Assembly: GCA_024413875.1 (NCBI GenBank)
Contig: JAKSVY010000011.1
Location: 1-33,632, forward strand
From: Bacilli bacterium
Lineage (GTDB): Bacteria; Bacillota_I; Bacilli_A; RFN20; CAG-826
Direction of reading: 5' to 3'
DNA length: 33,632 nucleotides
Shown: positions 15,585 to 22,580 of the stretch, one piece after another
Position numbering within the stretch: position 1 is the stretch's first letter
Layout of the letters: every line of letters starts with the position of its first letter
Program-made: the position numbers and the translations under genes
The notes under the pieces: generated by a model
Seen by the model: only the letters and a program-made list of their open reading frames with translations
What the model was told of the DNA's origin: nothing
Database searches by the model: none

Positions 15585-16598
15585 TTAGCGTTCCTCGATT
15601 TCTCCGTATTCAAAGTTTGACTCGGCTTCCGACCCCGAAATGCAATACTCACTGTTATGACAGTCTCCAAAATAATTGCGATTAATCGAAAACAAAAACG
15701 TTTGAGAGATGTTTGCCTCATTGTAGCCAACTCCTTTTATATTCAAATTCATCTGAATTTTATCGGTTGTATATCCGTTTTTTGGTAGAAACAGTTTCTT
15801 TGTTGGGAATGTGTTTTCTTGGTATGCTGAAAACAATCTATTCGTGTTCTTGTCAACATAAATAGTGTCTTTTAATTCAAAATGATATGCGTCGCCTTTA
15901 TTGATGATGCTGATAGGTATTTTTCTAAAGTTCCCAAAAACTGTGCCTATGTTATCAAACCAATGATTGTAGTTTTGAAGATAGATATAGCAATCTTGAT
16001 ATGTGAATATAGCGTCAGGTGCGGATGTATAACTGAAGTTAATTCTATCTAAATCTAAATAGTTATAATAACTTTGTTCTTGTTCTCTTTGAAAATCATA
16101 GAATTTATATTTTTCCGCGTAATATTGTTCAACAGGCCTTCCAAGCATTGAATACGAATAATAGTTGGTCTCTGTAACAAAACTAGTAACAAAATTCGAT
16201 GTTAATGCAACGTTAGCAGGAATGATGCTATGTAATGTCATGCCAATAGATATTTCTCCATTTTGAAACGCATCAGAATACACATATATAAAAAGTGCGA
16301 TTCTTCCTGATTCAACTTTATCTTTAGGGAAATACGCTGTTGTATTTAATTCCTTCGCGCGCCCTGCTTCCTTATAAATTTCATGTGATCCACCTTCAGA
16401 AAAATGTTTATATCGAATAGTTAACGTATAATCACTTTCATTTCCAAAGATTACACCAATGTTAATAGGGTTATCTCTATTAGGTGATAAAGGTGGAACC
16501 GTGATGTGACTAAACCCACTAACGTCAAATATTGGATATTCAGGAATAAATATCTCTGCTAGCAAAGGTATTAACATCAAAAAGCGAGTTAACCGCAT
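15585..16598 (-). CDS. Secreted protein of unknown function in the tad operon
   Basis: The protein has 337 aa and is not recognised. An N-terminal signal-like segment (MRLTRFLMLIPLLAEIFIPE) is followed by a Tyr/Asn-rich, beta-type extracellular chain with no further membrane helix. Only a single Cys pair near the end is notable (FGDCHNSEYCISG). Composition (many Tyr, Phe, Asn) is typical of surface-exposed adhesin-like domains. It lies between the operon's first gene (1-nt gap) and the pilin-like gene (no gap), so its product is likely part of, or anchored to, the pilus, for example a tip protein. That role is inference. Confidence 0.6.
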   Translation of the reverse strand: MRLTRFLMLIPLLAEIFIPEYPIFDVSGFSHITVPPLSPNRDNPINIGVIFGNESDYTLTIRYKHFSEGGSHEIYKEAGRAKELNTTAYFPKDKVESGRIALFIYVYSDAFQNGEISIGMTLHSIIPANVALTSNFVTSFVTETNYYSYSMLGRPVEQYYAEKYKFYDFQREQEQSYYNYLDLDRINFSYTSAPDAIFTYQDCYIYLQNYNHWFDNIGTVFGNFRKIPISIINKGDAYHFELKDTIYVDKNTNRLFSAYQENTFPTKKLFLPKNGYTTDKIQMNLNIKGVGYNEANISQTFLFSINRNYFGDCHNSEYCISGSEAESNFEYGEIEER

Positions 16599-16599
16599 A

Positions 16600-16959
16600 T
16601 TAGCATTCCTTATTTACTAAATCCCAAGATTCTAAGAAACGTGATACCGCTAAAACTTTAAGGCGATAATAAGTTGATTGAGGATAGACATTTACCCACC
16701 AATATTGGTCATCGCTATAAAAGAAGTCATTGTTAATAATGGTCTTATCAACAACGTCAAGTCTTGCGAATGCATACTCTACTTTTGCAATGTACTCGCA
16801 AATCTCTTTGAGCGATTTACCCTTTCTTTGTCCCCCTTCGTTAAGAGTTAAGTGGAAGTTTTTTAAGCTTTGATTTCTTAAGCAAACAAAATACTCCCTG
16901 GAAATGTTTTGAACCATTTTTCTTTTTTCCATTGAATTGTCTTTACTATTTCTTCCCAT
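16600..16959 (-). CDS. MG284/MPN403-like small protein, head of the tad operon
   Basis: The 119-aa basic, helical protein has no signal or membrane segment. The C-terminal part (DDQYWWVNVYPQSTYYRLKVLAVSRFLESW) resembles the sigma-region-4-like end of ArpU and MG284/MPN403 family proteins, where the TYYRLK...A...F helix would contact DNA; this match is from memory and modest. As first gene of the operon, with SD AAAGGGG, it could be a regulator acting on its own promoter and on the related sites upstream of the jet genes and the small-peptide locus. Binding has not been shown. Confidence 0.5.
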   Translation of the reverse strand: MGRNSKDNSMEKRKMVQNISREYFVCLRNQSLKNFHLTLNEGGQRKGKSLKEICEYIAKVEYAFARLDVVDKTIINNDFFYSDDQYWWVNVYPQSTYYRLKVLAVSRFLESWDLVNKEC

Positions 16960-16980
16960 AATGGTCCCCTTTCTTTTTAT

Positions 16981-17018
16981 TTATTAATAGGTATCAAAAT
17001 CGAAAAAGTGCCGAAAAA
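16981..17018 (-). promoter_or_regulatory. Bipartite promoter-like motif of the tad operon
   Basis: On minus TTTTTCGGCACTTTT (17018-17004), 12 bp, CCTATTAATAA (16991-16981), ending 21 nt before the first ATG. The same two blocks with the same 12-bp gap occur at 17887-17924. The blocks do not match the ordinary TTGACA/TATAAT pair well, so an alternative sigma factor or activator site is possible. Confidence 0.55.
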
Positions 17019-17032
17019 AGTTTAAAAAAGTT

Positions 17033-17061
17033 AAAAAGTCTCGAATTCATCGAAACTATTT
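17033..17061 (-). promoter_or_regulatory. 29-bp upstream element shared with the jet operon
   Basis: On minus this reads AAATAGTTTCGATGAATTCG, then AGACTTTTT. It matches 28125-28153 at 26 of 29 positions in the same orientation. The element lies 74 nt ahead of the tad operon's first ATG, against 64 nt for jetA. Confidence 0.65.
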
Positions 17062-17110
17062 CTTTTTAATATTTTTTGTAATTTTTAAAGAAACTATCTA
17101 AAAATTTGGG

Positions 17111-17116
17111 TATAAT
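17111..17116 (+). promoter_or_regulatory. -10 box of gmk, leaderless arrangement
   Basis: TATAAT ends exactly 6 nt before the ATG at 17123, so transcription should begin at or next to the start codon. No good -35 box and no SD is present. The nnr gene has the same TATAAT-N6-ATG layout. Confidence 0.6.
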
Positions 17117-17122
17117 ATGGGC

Positions 17123-17674
17123 ATGATAATTTTAACAGGCCCTAGTGCATCAGGAAAAACAGTCATCGCGTATAACCTTGCTAAGAAGTACGGAATCACA
17201 AAAGCCATTACCACTACTACACGTGAAATGCGTGTTGGTGAGGTCAACGGAAAAGATTACTATTTTGTTAGCAAAGAAGAATTTGAAAATCTTATCAAAG
17301 AAGATAAGTTAGTTGAACACGCTTGTTATAGCGGTAACTTTTATGGATGCAGTAAATCTGAAGTGGCAGATAACAAAGTTGTCGTGCTTGATCCAAATGG
17401 GCTGAGATCATTCAAAGCATTAAATGATAAACACCTTGTTTCTTTCTTTATTGAAACACCTGAAGAAGAAAGAGAAAAAAGAATGATTGAAAGACAAGAT
17501 AAGCCTGAAAAAATCGTAGAACGATTAAAAAATGATCGTGTTTCGTTCAATAAAGATAATATTGAAGGAATTGACTTTGTTATATATAACGAAAACAAAA
17601 CATTAGATGAAGTAACTGATGAAGTATATAAAATCTATAGGAGCTTAATTGAAAAAGACCCCACAAGGTCATGA
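17123..17674 (+). CDS. gmk: Guanylate kinase family protein
   Basis: From ATG 17123 the protein has 183 aa, slightly shorter than typical Gmk (about 205). It has the P-loop GPSASGKT at its start and the GMP-binding region TTTTREMRVGEVNGKDYYFVSKEEF, with the Arg and Tyr residues of the family. HACYSGNFYGCSKSEV and the lid segment EREKRMIERQDKPEKIVERL follow. It would convert GMP and ATP to GDP and ADP. An earlier in-frame ATG at 17117 touches the TATAAT and cannot be in the mRNA if that box is used. A paralogue is possible, since small Gmk-like proteins often accompany the housekeeping enzyme in Bacilli. It is divergent from the tad operon. Confidence 0.82.
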   Translation: MIILTGPSASGKTVIAYNLAKKYGITKAITTTTREMRVGEVNGKDYYFVSKEEFENLIKEDKLVEHACYSGNFYGCSKSEVADNKVVVLDPNGLRSFKALNDKHLVSFFIETPEEEREKRMIERQDKPEKIVERLKNDRVSFNKDNIEGIDFVIYNENKTLDEVTDEVYKIYRSLIEKDPTRS

Positions 17675-17693
17675 CCAAGTGAGGGAGAACCTA

Positions 17694-17722
17694 TTGACTA
17701 TATTCAATCACTCCTTTATAAT
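17694..17722 (+). promoter_or_regulatory. Strong promoter converging on the two-peptide locus
   Basis: TTGACT (17694-17699), 17-bp spacer, TATAAT (17717-17722) on plus. The predicted start, near 17729, is only about 10 nt before a strong hairpin terminator, so the product is either a roughly 30-nt RNA or, on read-through, an antisense to the two small frames. Confidence 0.55.
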
Positions 17723-17737
17723 TTAAATAGTTATTGG

Positions 17738-17760
17738 GTCTCCTCGTGGAGACTTTTTAT
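17738..17760 (+). terminator. Intrinsic terminator after gmk / antisense RNA
   Basis: GTCTCC, TCGT tetraloop, GGAGAC, then TTTTTATTT on plus, 64 nt beyond the gmk stop. Confidence 0.85.
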
Positions 17761-17820
17761 TTACTTCTTGAGTAAATATAAGAGCACGAGAATTAGTGCA
17801 ATCACTAATAAATCACTCAT
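17761..17820 (-). CDS. Hydrophobic 19-aa peptide, type I toxin-like
   Basis: The frame on minus encodes MSDLLVIALILVLLYLLKK. It is one membrane-spanning helix with a charged lysine end, the form of type I toxins and small holin-like peptides. The ATG overlaps the TGA of the upstream 17-codon frame (ATGA), and it has no SD of its own, so it should be translated by coupling. The 11-bp inverted repeat, the convergent promoter and the coupled leader frame resemble hok/mok-style and Fst-style loci. No sequence match to a named toxin is claimed. Confidence 0.45.
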   Translation of the reverse strand: MSDLLVIALILVLLYLLKK

Positions 17821-17870
17821 GAACTATTGAAATAACCAATAGGTTCTTTGAAGAACAACAAAGTCGTCAC
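17817..17870 (-). CDS. 17-aa leader frame coupled to the hydrophobic peptide
   Basis: GTG at 17870 with SD GGGAGGG at 7-nt spacing, the best SD in this region, starts MTTLLFFKEPIGYFNSS and ends in the TGA overlapping the next ATG. Its codons include the 5' arm of the 11-bp inverted repeat and a local hairpin (CTATTG / CAATAG) just before the overlap. The strong SD next to the CCTATTAATAA promoter block supports that it is read. Function is unknown; it probably gates translation of the second frame. Confidence 0.45.
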   Translation of the reverse strand: MTTLLFFKEPIGYFNSS

Positions 17871-17886
17871 TTCTTTGCCCTCCCAC

Positions 17887-17924
17887 TTATTAATAGGAAG
17901 ACTTTTCATAAAATTGCCGAAAAA
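17887..17924 (-). promoter_or_regulatory. Bipartite promoter-like motif of the two-peptide locus
   Basis: On minus TTTTTCGGCAATTTT (17924-17910), 12 bp, CCTATTAATAA (17897-17887), followed at once by the SD of the leader frame. The spacing is identical to the tad operon motif at 16981-17018. Confidence 0.55.
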
Positions 17925-17954
17925 TATTTTTATATTCTATGAATATAGATTTTC

Positions 17955-17981
17955 AAAAGAAAAGGATGATATTACTCATCC
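17955..17981 (-). terminator. Terminator overlapping the stop of the CorC-like gene
   Basis: On minus GGATGA, loop GTAATA (containing the TAA stop), TCATCC, then TTTTCTTTT. Confidence 0.8.
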
Positions 17982-19261
17982 TCTTCTGTTTTATGAACAA
18001 TTACTTTAACTTTTTCAACTGTAAACTCGGTTGCGTCCATAACTTCAACAGTTAAGTTTTGATATTCGAATTCATCACCAACTTTAGCGAATCTTTCGAG
18101 TTTATCAATTACCCAACCACCAACAGTTGTAAAGTCAGTATCTTCAATTTCTTCCATTTCAATTAAATCGAAGAAATCATTAATATTCATTGACCCATCT
18201 ACTTCGTAAGTGTTTTCATTAAGTCTTCTTGTGAATTCAACAGGAATATCTGTTTCATCCCAGATTTCCCCTACTAATTCTTCTAAGATATCTTCCATGG
18301 TTAATAAACCATCTGTACCACCAAACTCATCTTTTACAATAACAACGTGAGTTTGTGATTTTTTCATATTCTCTAAAATGTTAGAGATAGGCATTGATCC
18401 TGGAACAAACTTAACTGGAAGAAGCATTTCACTAACATTAATCTTTTGCTTTGCAAGCATACATTTTAAGACACGCTTAGTTGGTAAAATGCCGATGATG
18501 TTATCAATCGTGTCTTGATAAACAGGAACGCGTGAGTGAGAGAAGATATCATCATCGTGAGTTAATTCTTCGATGTTATCTTCAATGTTGAAGGCAAACA
18601 TATCAACACGAGGGGTCATAATTTCATGAGCTTCTGTTTCTTTAAATTCAATCGCAGATCTAAGAAGTTCAGCTTGATCTTCATCAATAACCTCATCTTC
18701 CTCAATTTGGTCAACCATTTCTTGGAGTTCTTCATCGCTTACTGGAGCATCTTCCTCTTCTTTTTTCTTAGTGATTGGTTTTGTAACAAGTCTTCCAAAC
18801 GCTGATGTGATATACACAAATGGGAAGAAGATATACTTTAAGACTAAAATTGGATAAGCAAGTAATTTTGATAATGGGTATGAATAGACTCTACCAACTA
18901 CCTTAGGAACAATTTCACCAAAGATAAGGATAACCACTAAAAGGATTAACGAAGTTAAAGTACCAGCAAGTTCTGCGTTATTAAGCCCACCTAACAAGAA
19001 GACACGTGTACCCACAATAGCTGATAATGATGATGCAGCGATGTTAACTAGGTTATTTGAGAAAAGGATGGTTGTAATGGTTGTGTCATAATTTTCTGCA
19101 AAGTTAAGAGCGACTTTCGCGCGTTTACTACCATTTTCAACATCTTTTTTAAGACGGAGTTGATTAACAACTCCATAGACCATATCAGACATAGAGAAAA
19201 TACCTGAAAGGATAACAAGAAGGGCGATAATTGCGATTAAAACATAATCAAGAGGTCTCAT
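17972..19261 (-). CDS. Hemolysin-C/CorC-type membrane protein (DUF21-CBS-CorC domain)
   Basis: The 429-aa protein has an N-terminal DUF21 domain with about four membrane segments (residues 5-28, 60-86, 97-118, 132-155). An acidic linker and a CBS pair (IMTPRVDMFAFNIEDN ... SRVPVYQDTIDNIIGIL, VIVKDEFGGTDGLLTMEDILEELVGEI) follow. A C-terminal CorC_HlyC domain (ENTYEVDGSMNINDFFDLI ... GGWVIDKLERFAKVGDEF) completes it. The family is linked to magnesium or cobalt export (MpfA, CorC). The SD AGGGGG lies at the end of the preceding gene, and the two share one base (TAATG), so they form a translationally coupled pair. Confidence 0.9.
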   Translation of the reverse strand: MRPLDYVLIAIIALLVILSGIFSMSDMVYGVVNQLRLKKDVENGSKRAKVALNFAENYDTTITTILFSNNLVNIAASSLSAIVGTRVFLLGGLNNAELAGTLTSLILLVVILIFGEIVPKVVGRVYSYPLSKLLAYPILVLKYIFFPFVYITSAFGRLVTKPITKKKEEEDAPVSDEELQEMVDQIEEDEVIDEDQAELLRSAIEFKETEAHEIMTPRVDMFAFNIEDNIEELTHDDDIFSHSRVPVYQDTIDNIIGILPTKRVLKCMLAKQKINVSEMLLPVKFVPGSMPISNILENMKKSQTHVVIVKDEFGGTDGLLTMEDILEELVGEIWDETDIPVEFTRRLNENTYEVDGSMNINDFFDLIEMEEIEDTDFTTVGGWVIDKLERFAKVGDEFEYQNLTVEVMDATEFTVEKVKVIVHKTEEDE

Positions 19262-20283
19262 TATTTGTTCCCCCTTCTTTTTAAGATGTTATCTTCATGG
19301 ATATCCCCTACTAATTCTTCAAGGATATCTTCCATAGTAACCATTCCTACAACTTTGCTATCAGCTTTTACAATAGCGATATGAGTTTTATGCTTTTTAA
19401 AACCTTCAATCATATCGTCCGCCATAATCTTAGGTGTGATAAAGTATGGTTTTTGAAGGGTTGATAAAATCGCTACGTTAGGGTTTTTAAGATATGCCTT
19501 AATGTAGTTTTTAACGTGGAGAACGCCAACAATCTTATCAATGCTTCCATAGCAAACAGGAATACGTGTATATGAAGAGTTCAAGATAATTTCATGTAAT
19601 TTTTCACGAGAAATATCTTTTAAATCAATAACAAACATCTTTTCGCGTTTAGTTAAAACTTCACGGACTGATGTATCAGTAAAATCCAAAGAATTATAAA
19701 TAATATCTGATTCATTTTCTTCCATTTGACCTTCTTCTTGGATTTCCTCAACAACGTTGGTGAAATCTTCTTCGGTCATAGTAGGAATATCATCTGTTTT
19801 CATAATCTTATTCACTAACTTAGTGATAAGAGAAAAGAACATAATTACTGGCCATAAAAGGTAATAGAAAAATAATGATGGATAAATAAGAATCATTGCC
19901 ATCTTATTTGGGATTGATCTCGCTACTAGCTTAGGAATTGTGTCACAGAATAAATAAACGATAATGGTCATCACTACGGTAGTAATTAAAGAAACCATTT
20001 CATCGTTGATGACACCATCAAAAATCTTCTTAAACAAGAAGGTTGAAATCATTGAAACAAAGATAGACACTGCATTATATCCAACTAGAGAAGTTATGAG
20101 AGTGTATTCAAATTTTTCGTATCTATTAATAACGCGTTTTGCTGTTTTATTTCCGTCATCAGCAAGGACACGCATTTTAAATTGATTTAAACAAGCGAAT
20201 GATGTTTCTGTAGCAGAGAAAGTTCCTGCTAAGAACACTAAGATAATGATAATTGCGACATAAAGCCACGACAAGGGGTCCAT
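19261..20283 (-). CDS. DUF21-CBS membrane protein lacking the CorC domain
   Basis: The 340-aa paralogue of the next gene has four membrane segments in DUF21 (about 7-27, 60-86, 97-118, 128-155) and a CBS pair (VLTKREKMFVIDLKDISREKL ... TRIPVCYGSIDKIVGVLHV, IAIVKADSKVVGMVTMEDILEELVGDI). The chain ends right after the second CBS in a basic tail, with no CorC_HlyC domain. Both family signatures TFSATETSF and FCDTIPK are present. As the two halves of the pair overlap by one base, a heterodimer with one CorC domain is plausible (inference). SD GAAGGAG lies about 15 nt before the ATG, rather far. Confidence 0.85.
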   Translation of the reverse strand: MDPLSWLYVAIIIILVFLAGTFSATETSFACLNQFKMRVLADDGNKTAKRVINRYEKFEYTLITSLVGYNAVSIFVSMISTFLFKKIFDGVINDEMVSLITTVVMTIIVYLFCDTIPKLVARSIPNKMAMILIYPSLFFYYLLWPVIMFFSLITKLVNKIMKTDDIPTMTEEDFTNVVEEIQEEGQMEENESDIIYNSLDFTDTSVREVLTKREKMFVIDLKDISREKLHEIILNSSYTRIPVCYGSIDKIVGVLHVKNYIKAYLKNPNVAILSTLQKPYFITPKIMADDMIEGFKKHKTHIAIVKADSKVVGMVTMEDILEELVGDIHEDNILKRRGNK

Positions 20284-20356
20284 ATATGTGTTATTTATCT
20301 CCTTCTTTTAGAATGAGTAAATATTACCATAAACTCCACTACTAATCAAAATTATA

Positions 20357-20385
20357 TTGACTATTATTAATAATATTTGTATGAT
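20357..20385 (+). promoter_or_regulatory. Promoter of the AbrB-ABC operon
   Basis: TTGACT (20357-20362), 17-bp spacer, TATGAT (20380-20385). The transcript start falls in or next to a tandem 9-bp repeat. Confidence 0.65.
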
Positions 20386-20387
20386 TT

Positions 20388-20405
20388 GTGGGAAATGTGG
20401 GAAAT
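20388..20405. repeat. Tandem 9-bp repeat at the AbrB-ABC transcript start
   Basis: GTGGGAAAT is repeated twice without a gap right after the -10 box. Its position suits a repressor site, possibly for the AbrB-like protein encoded 27 bp downstream. Confidence 0.45.
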
Positions 20406-20431
20406 ATTATACCACAAAAAGGAGGGCTTAT

Positions 20432-20632
20432 ATGGCCAACAAACCACAAAAAGCGGTCGGCATATGTAAAGTAGGCGATAAAGGTCAAATCGTCATCCCT
20501 GCTAATATTAGAAAAATGTTTAATATTGAACCAGGTGAATCTTTAATCATATTAGCCGATATAAAGAAAGGAGTTGCCTTAGTAAAGGCGGATGCAGTAC
20601 AACCTATGGTTGAAAACTCATTCATAAAATAA
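20432..20632 (+). CDS. AbrB/SpoVT-type transcriptional regulator
   Basis: The 66-aa protein has one swapped-hairpin DNA-binding domain: KVGDKGQIVIPANIRKMFNIEPGESLIILAD, the family GqIvIPkeiRk.lgi.pGd.l signature. The ATG at 20432 is fixed by SD AGGAGGG; a longer frame from 20357 would start inside the promoter. Such proteins bind as dimers or tetramers. As first gene of the exporter operon it probably controls it. The ATPase gene starts 3 nt after its stop. Confidence 0.88.
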   Translation: MANKPQKAVGICKVGDKGQIVIPANIRKMFNIEPGESLIILADIKKGVALVKADAVQPMVENSFIK

Positions 20633-20635
20633 AAA

Positions 20636-21550
20636 ATGGAAAACGCAATTACAACAACAAACATTTCTAAGACGTATCGTAAAAAAGTTGTTAACAATGT
20701 ATCTATGACCATCCCTGCTGGTTCAGTCTATGGACTTGTTGGTGAAAATGGTGCAGGTAAAACAACTATCATGCGTCTTATTACAGGACTCACTATCCCT
20801 ACTTCTGGTACCTATTCATTATTTGGTATTGAAGCAAACGATAAAAGAATCCATGACGCCAAAAAGAAATTAGCGGCAATCGTTGAAGCACCTAGTTTAA
20901 TTCCTACAATGAATGCTAAGGATAACTTATCATACGCTTCAATGTATCTTGGAATTCCAGTAGATGAAGCAAAGATTGATTCAATCATCGACACAGTTGG
21001 CCTTGCTGGAGTTGGAAAGAAAAAAGTAAAAGATTTCTCTCTTGGTATGAGACAAAGAATTGGCATTGGACTTTGTTTATTAAATGATCCTCAAATGATG
21101 ATTCTTGATGAACCAATGAATGGTCTTGACCCTGAAGGTATCGCTCAACTCCGTGACTTAATCATTAAACTTAATAAAGAGCAAGGAATTACATTTATGA
21201 TTTCTTCTCACATCTTAAGTGAACTTGAAAAAGTTGCAACAATGTTCGGAATTATCTCTCATGGTAAGTTAATTAAAGAAATCACAGCTGATCAATTAAG
21301 AGATGAATGCAGAAGTTCACTCGAAATTATCGTAGATAATGCCGCTAAGACTGAAGAAGTATTTAAATCAATCAATATTACTGATTATAAGGAGATTGGT
21401 GTTAATAACTTCCGTGTCTTTGACACTAAAATCACTTCTGGTGAACTCAACAAGGCATTGGTCTTAGGTGGAGTTGAAGTTAAAAGACTTGTTTCAAATG
21501 AAGAAACAATCGAAGAATACTACCTCAACATTATGAAGGAGGGCAAATAA
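20636..21550 (+). CDS. ABC transporter ATP-binding protein
   Basis: The 304-aa protein has Walker A GENGAGKT (36-43), signature FSLGMRQR, Walker B MMILDEPMNGLD and switch His in SSHIL. The C-terminal 90 residues form the extension seen in exporter ATPases of the bacitracin/lantibiotic-immunity and Nat types. It energises the permease encoded next (1-bp gap). There is no SD before its ATG, and the AbrB stop is 3 nt upstream, so translation likely depends on reinitiation. Confidence 0.92.
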   Translation: MENAITTTNISKTYRKKVVNNVSMTIPAGSVYGLVGENGAGKTTIMRLITGLTIPTSGTYSLFGIEANDKRIHDAKKKLAAIVEAPSLIPTMNAKDNLSYASMYLGIPVDEAKIDSIIDTVGLAGVGKKKVKDFSLGMRQRIGIGLCLLNDPQMMILDEPMNGLDPEGIAQLRDLIIKLNKEQGITFMISSHILSELEKVATMFGIISHGKLIKEITADQLRDECRSSLEIIVDNAAKTEEVFKSINITDYKEIGVNNFRVFDTKITSGELNKALVLGGVEVKRLVSNEETIEEYYLNIMKEGK

Positions 21551-21551
21551 T

Positions 21552-22484
21552 ATGTTCGCATTATTAAAAGCATCATTCTTCAAATTAAAAAGAGATCTTG
21601 GATTAAGAATTACTTTATTCATTGGTCTTGCTCTCGCGATTATCCTCAACTTAGTCTTCCTTGTCCTTGATACGATTGGTGGTAAAGGATTCCACTCAAT
21701 GGCGACAGGTCAAAATATGTTATTGAACTCATTTAACCCAGGTCAAAACTTTGGAATCGCTATCCCTATTAACTTGGCTATCTTCACTATTTTGGAATTT
21801 AGCCAAGGCACAATTAGAAACAAAGTAGTCGTTGGTAATTCTAAACTAAAAATTTATATTTCACTTTTGATTACTGGTTTACTATTCACCTTTGCTCTTC
21901 TTATTAGCTATGTTGGGCTTTCAACGATTCTTGGTTGTATATTTGGAAAAGGATTTTTCCCAAATGAAATTATTGATGGACAAAAAACTATTATTAAAGA
22001 AACAGCTTTTTCAGCAGACTATATCATTAAATATGTTGTCTCTGGTTGCTTAGCCTATATAACTATTACATCTTTCACAGTGTTCTGTGGCACTCTCACA
22101 AGAAATATTGGTCCATCAATTCCATTAATTCTTATCCCAATCATCTTCTTAACTGTTGTCCCAATGTTTACAAAGGAACTCGGAGATGGATATCTTGCAA
22201 ACTTAGAATCAGCTCAAAAAGCTTTAGAACAAGGAAACAATAATATGTATGATTTCTACATGGACTTAGCTAATTCTTTCAAGGGGGCTTACTATCTTGA
22301 TCAAGTTGTTAGATTCATTGATCCATTTTACATTATCGGTTCACAATCAATATTAGCTTCTCTTCTTGGTGCGCCAGCAATTGAAAACAAACTATTTATT
22401 GCCAATATTATTTCAAATATAGCGTGGACTTCAGTATTCGGAGTCTTCGGAGCACTTATCTTCTGTAAACGAGACCTTAAGTAA
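21552..22484 (+). CDS. ABC-2 type permease
   Basis: The 310-aa protein has about six membrane segments, near residues 20-40, 70-88 (weak), 97-127, 158-180, 188-207 and 278-302, with a larger external loop carrying the IDG...FSADY segment. It has the motif FSQGTIRNKVVVGNSKLKIY after the second segment, typical of exporters of the BcrB/ABC2_membrane type. The substrate cannot be told. SD GGAGGG lies at the end of the ATPase gene. Confidence 0.85.
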   Translation: MFALLKASFFKLKRDLGLRITLFIGLALAIILNLVFLVLDTIGGKGFHSMATGQNMLLNSFNPGQNFGIAIPINLAIFTILEFSQGTIRNKVVVGNSKLKIYISLLITGLLFTFALLISYVGLSTILGCIFGKGFFPNEIIDGQKTIIKETAFSADYIIKYVVSGCLAYITITSFTVFCGTLTRNIGPSIPLILIPIIFLTVVPMFTKELGDGYLANLESAQKALEQGNNNMYDFYMDLANSFKGAYYLDQVVRFIDPFYIIGSQSILASLLGAPAIENKLFIANIISNIAWTSVFGVFGALIFCKRDLK

Positions 22485-22496
22485 TTACTTAAAAAT

Positions 22497-22526
22497 ACAA
22501 AACACGTCATCTCTGGCGTGTTTTTT
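22497..22526 (+). terminator. Terminator of the AbrB-ABC operon
   Basis: AAAACACG, 10-nt loop, CGTGTTTT, continuing in T residues on plus, 13 nt after the permease stop. Confidence 0.88.
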
Positions 22527-22540
22527 GATAAAAATTAATT

Positions 22541-22565
22541 AAAAGACTCTAACCAAGTTAGAGCC
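22541..22565 (-). terminator. Terminator of the jetABC operon
   Basis: On minus GGCTCTAAC, loop TTG, GTTAGAGTC (one G-U pair), then TTTT, 16 nt after the jetC stop. Confidence 0.85.
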
Positions 22566-22580
22566 TTTTATGATAGTTAA

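Larger units (their letters stand above)
17686..17847. repeat. 11-bp inverted repeat flanking the two-peptide locus
   Basis: AGAACCTATTG at 17686-17696 and CAATAGGTTCT at 17837-17847 are perfect complements 140 bp apart. In a minus-strand transcript the 5' leader would pair with the 3' untranslated part. Confidence 0.65.

Noticed and set aside
17652..17675. GACC/GGTC hairpin with T-run on minus, overlapping the gmk end, as terminator of the small-peptide mRNA
   Set aside because: The stem has only 4 bp, so it is left as a possibility and not annotated.
20357..20431. Extended AbrB frame with CMICGKCGKYY, looking like a zinc knuckle
   Set aside because: It overlaps the promoter and tandem repeat; the SD AGGAGGG sits right before ATG 20432.
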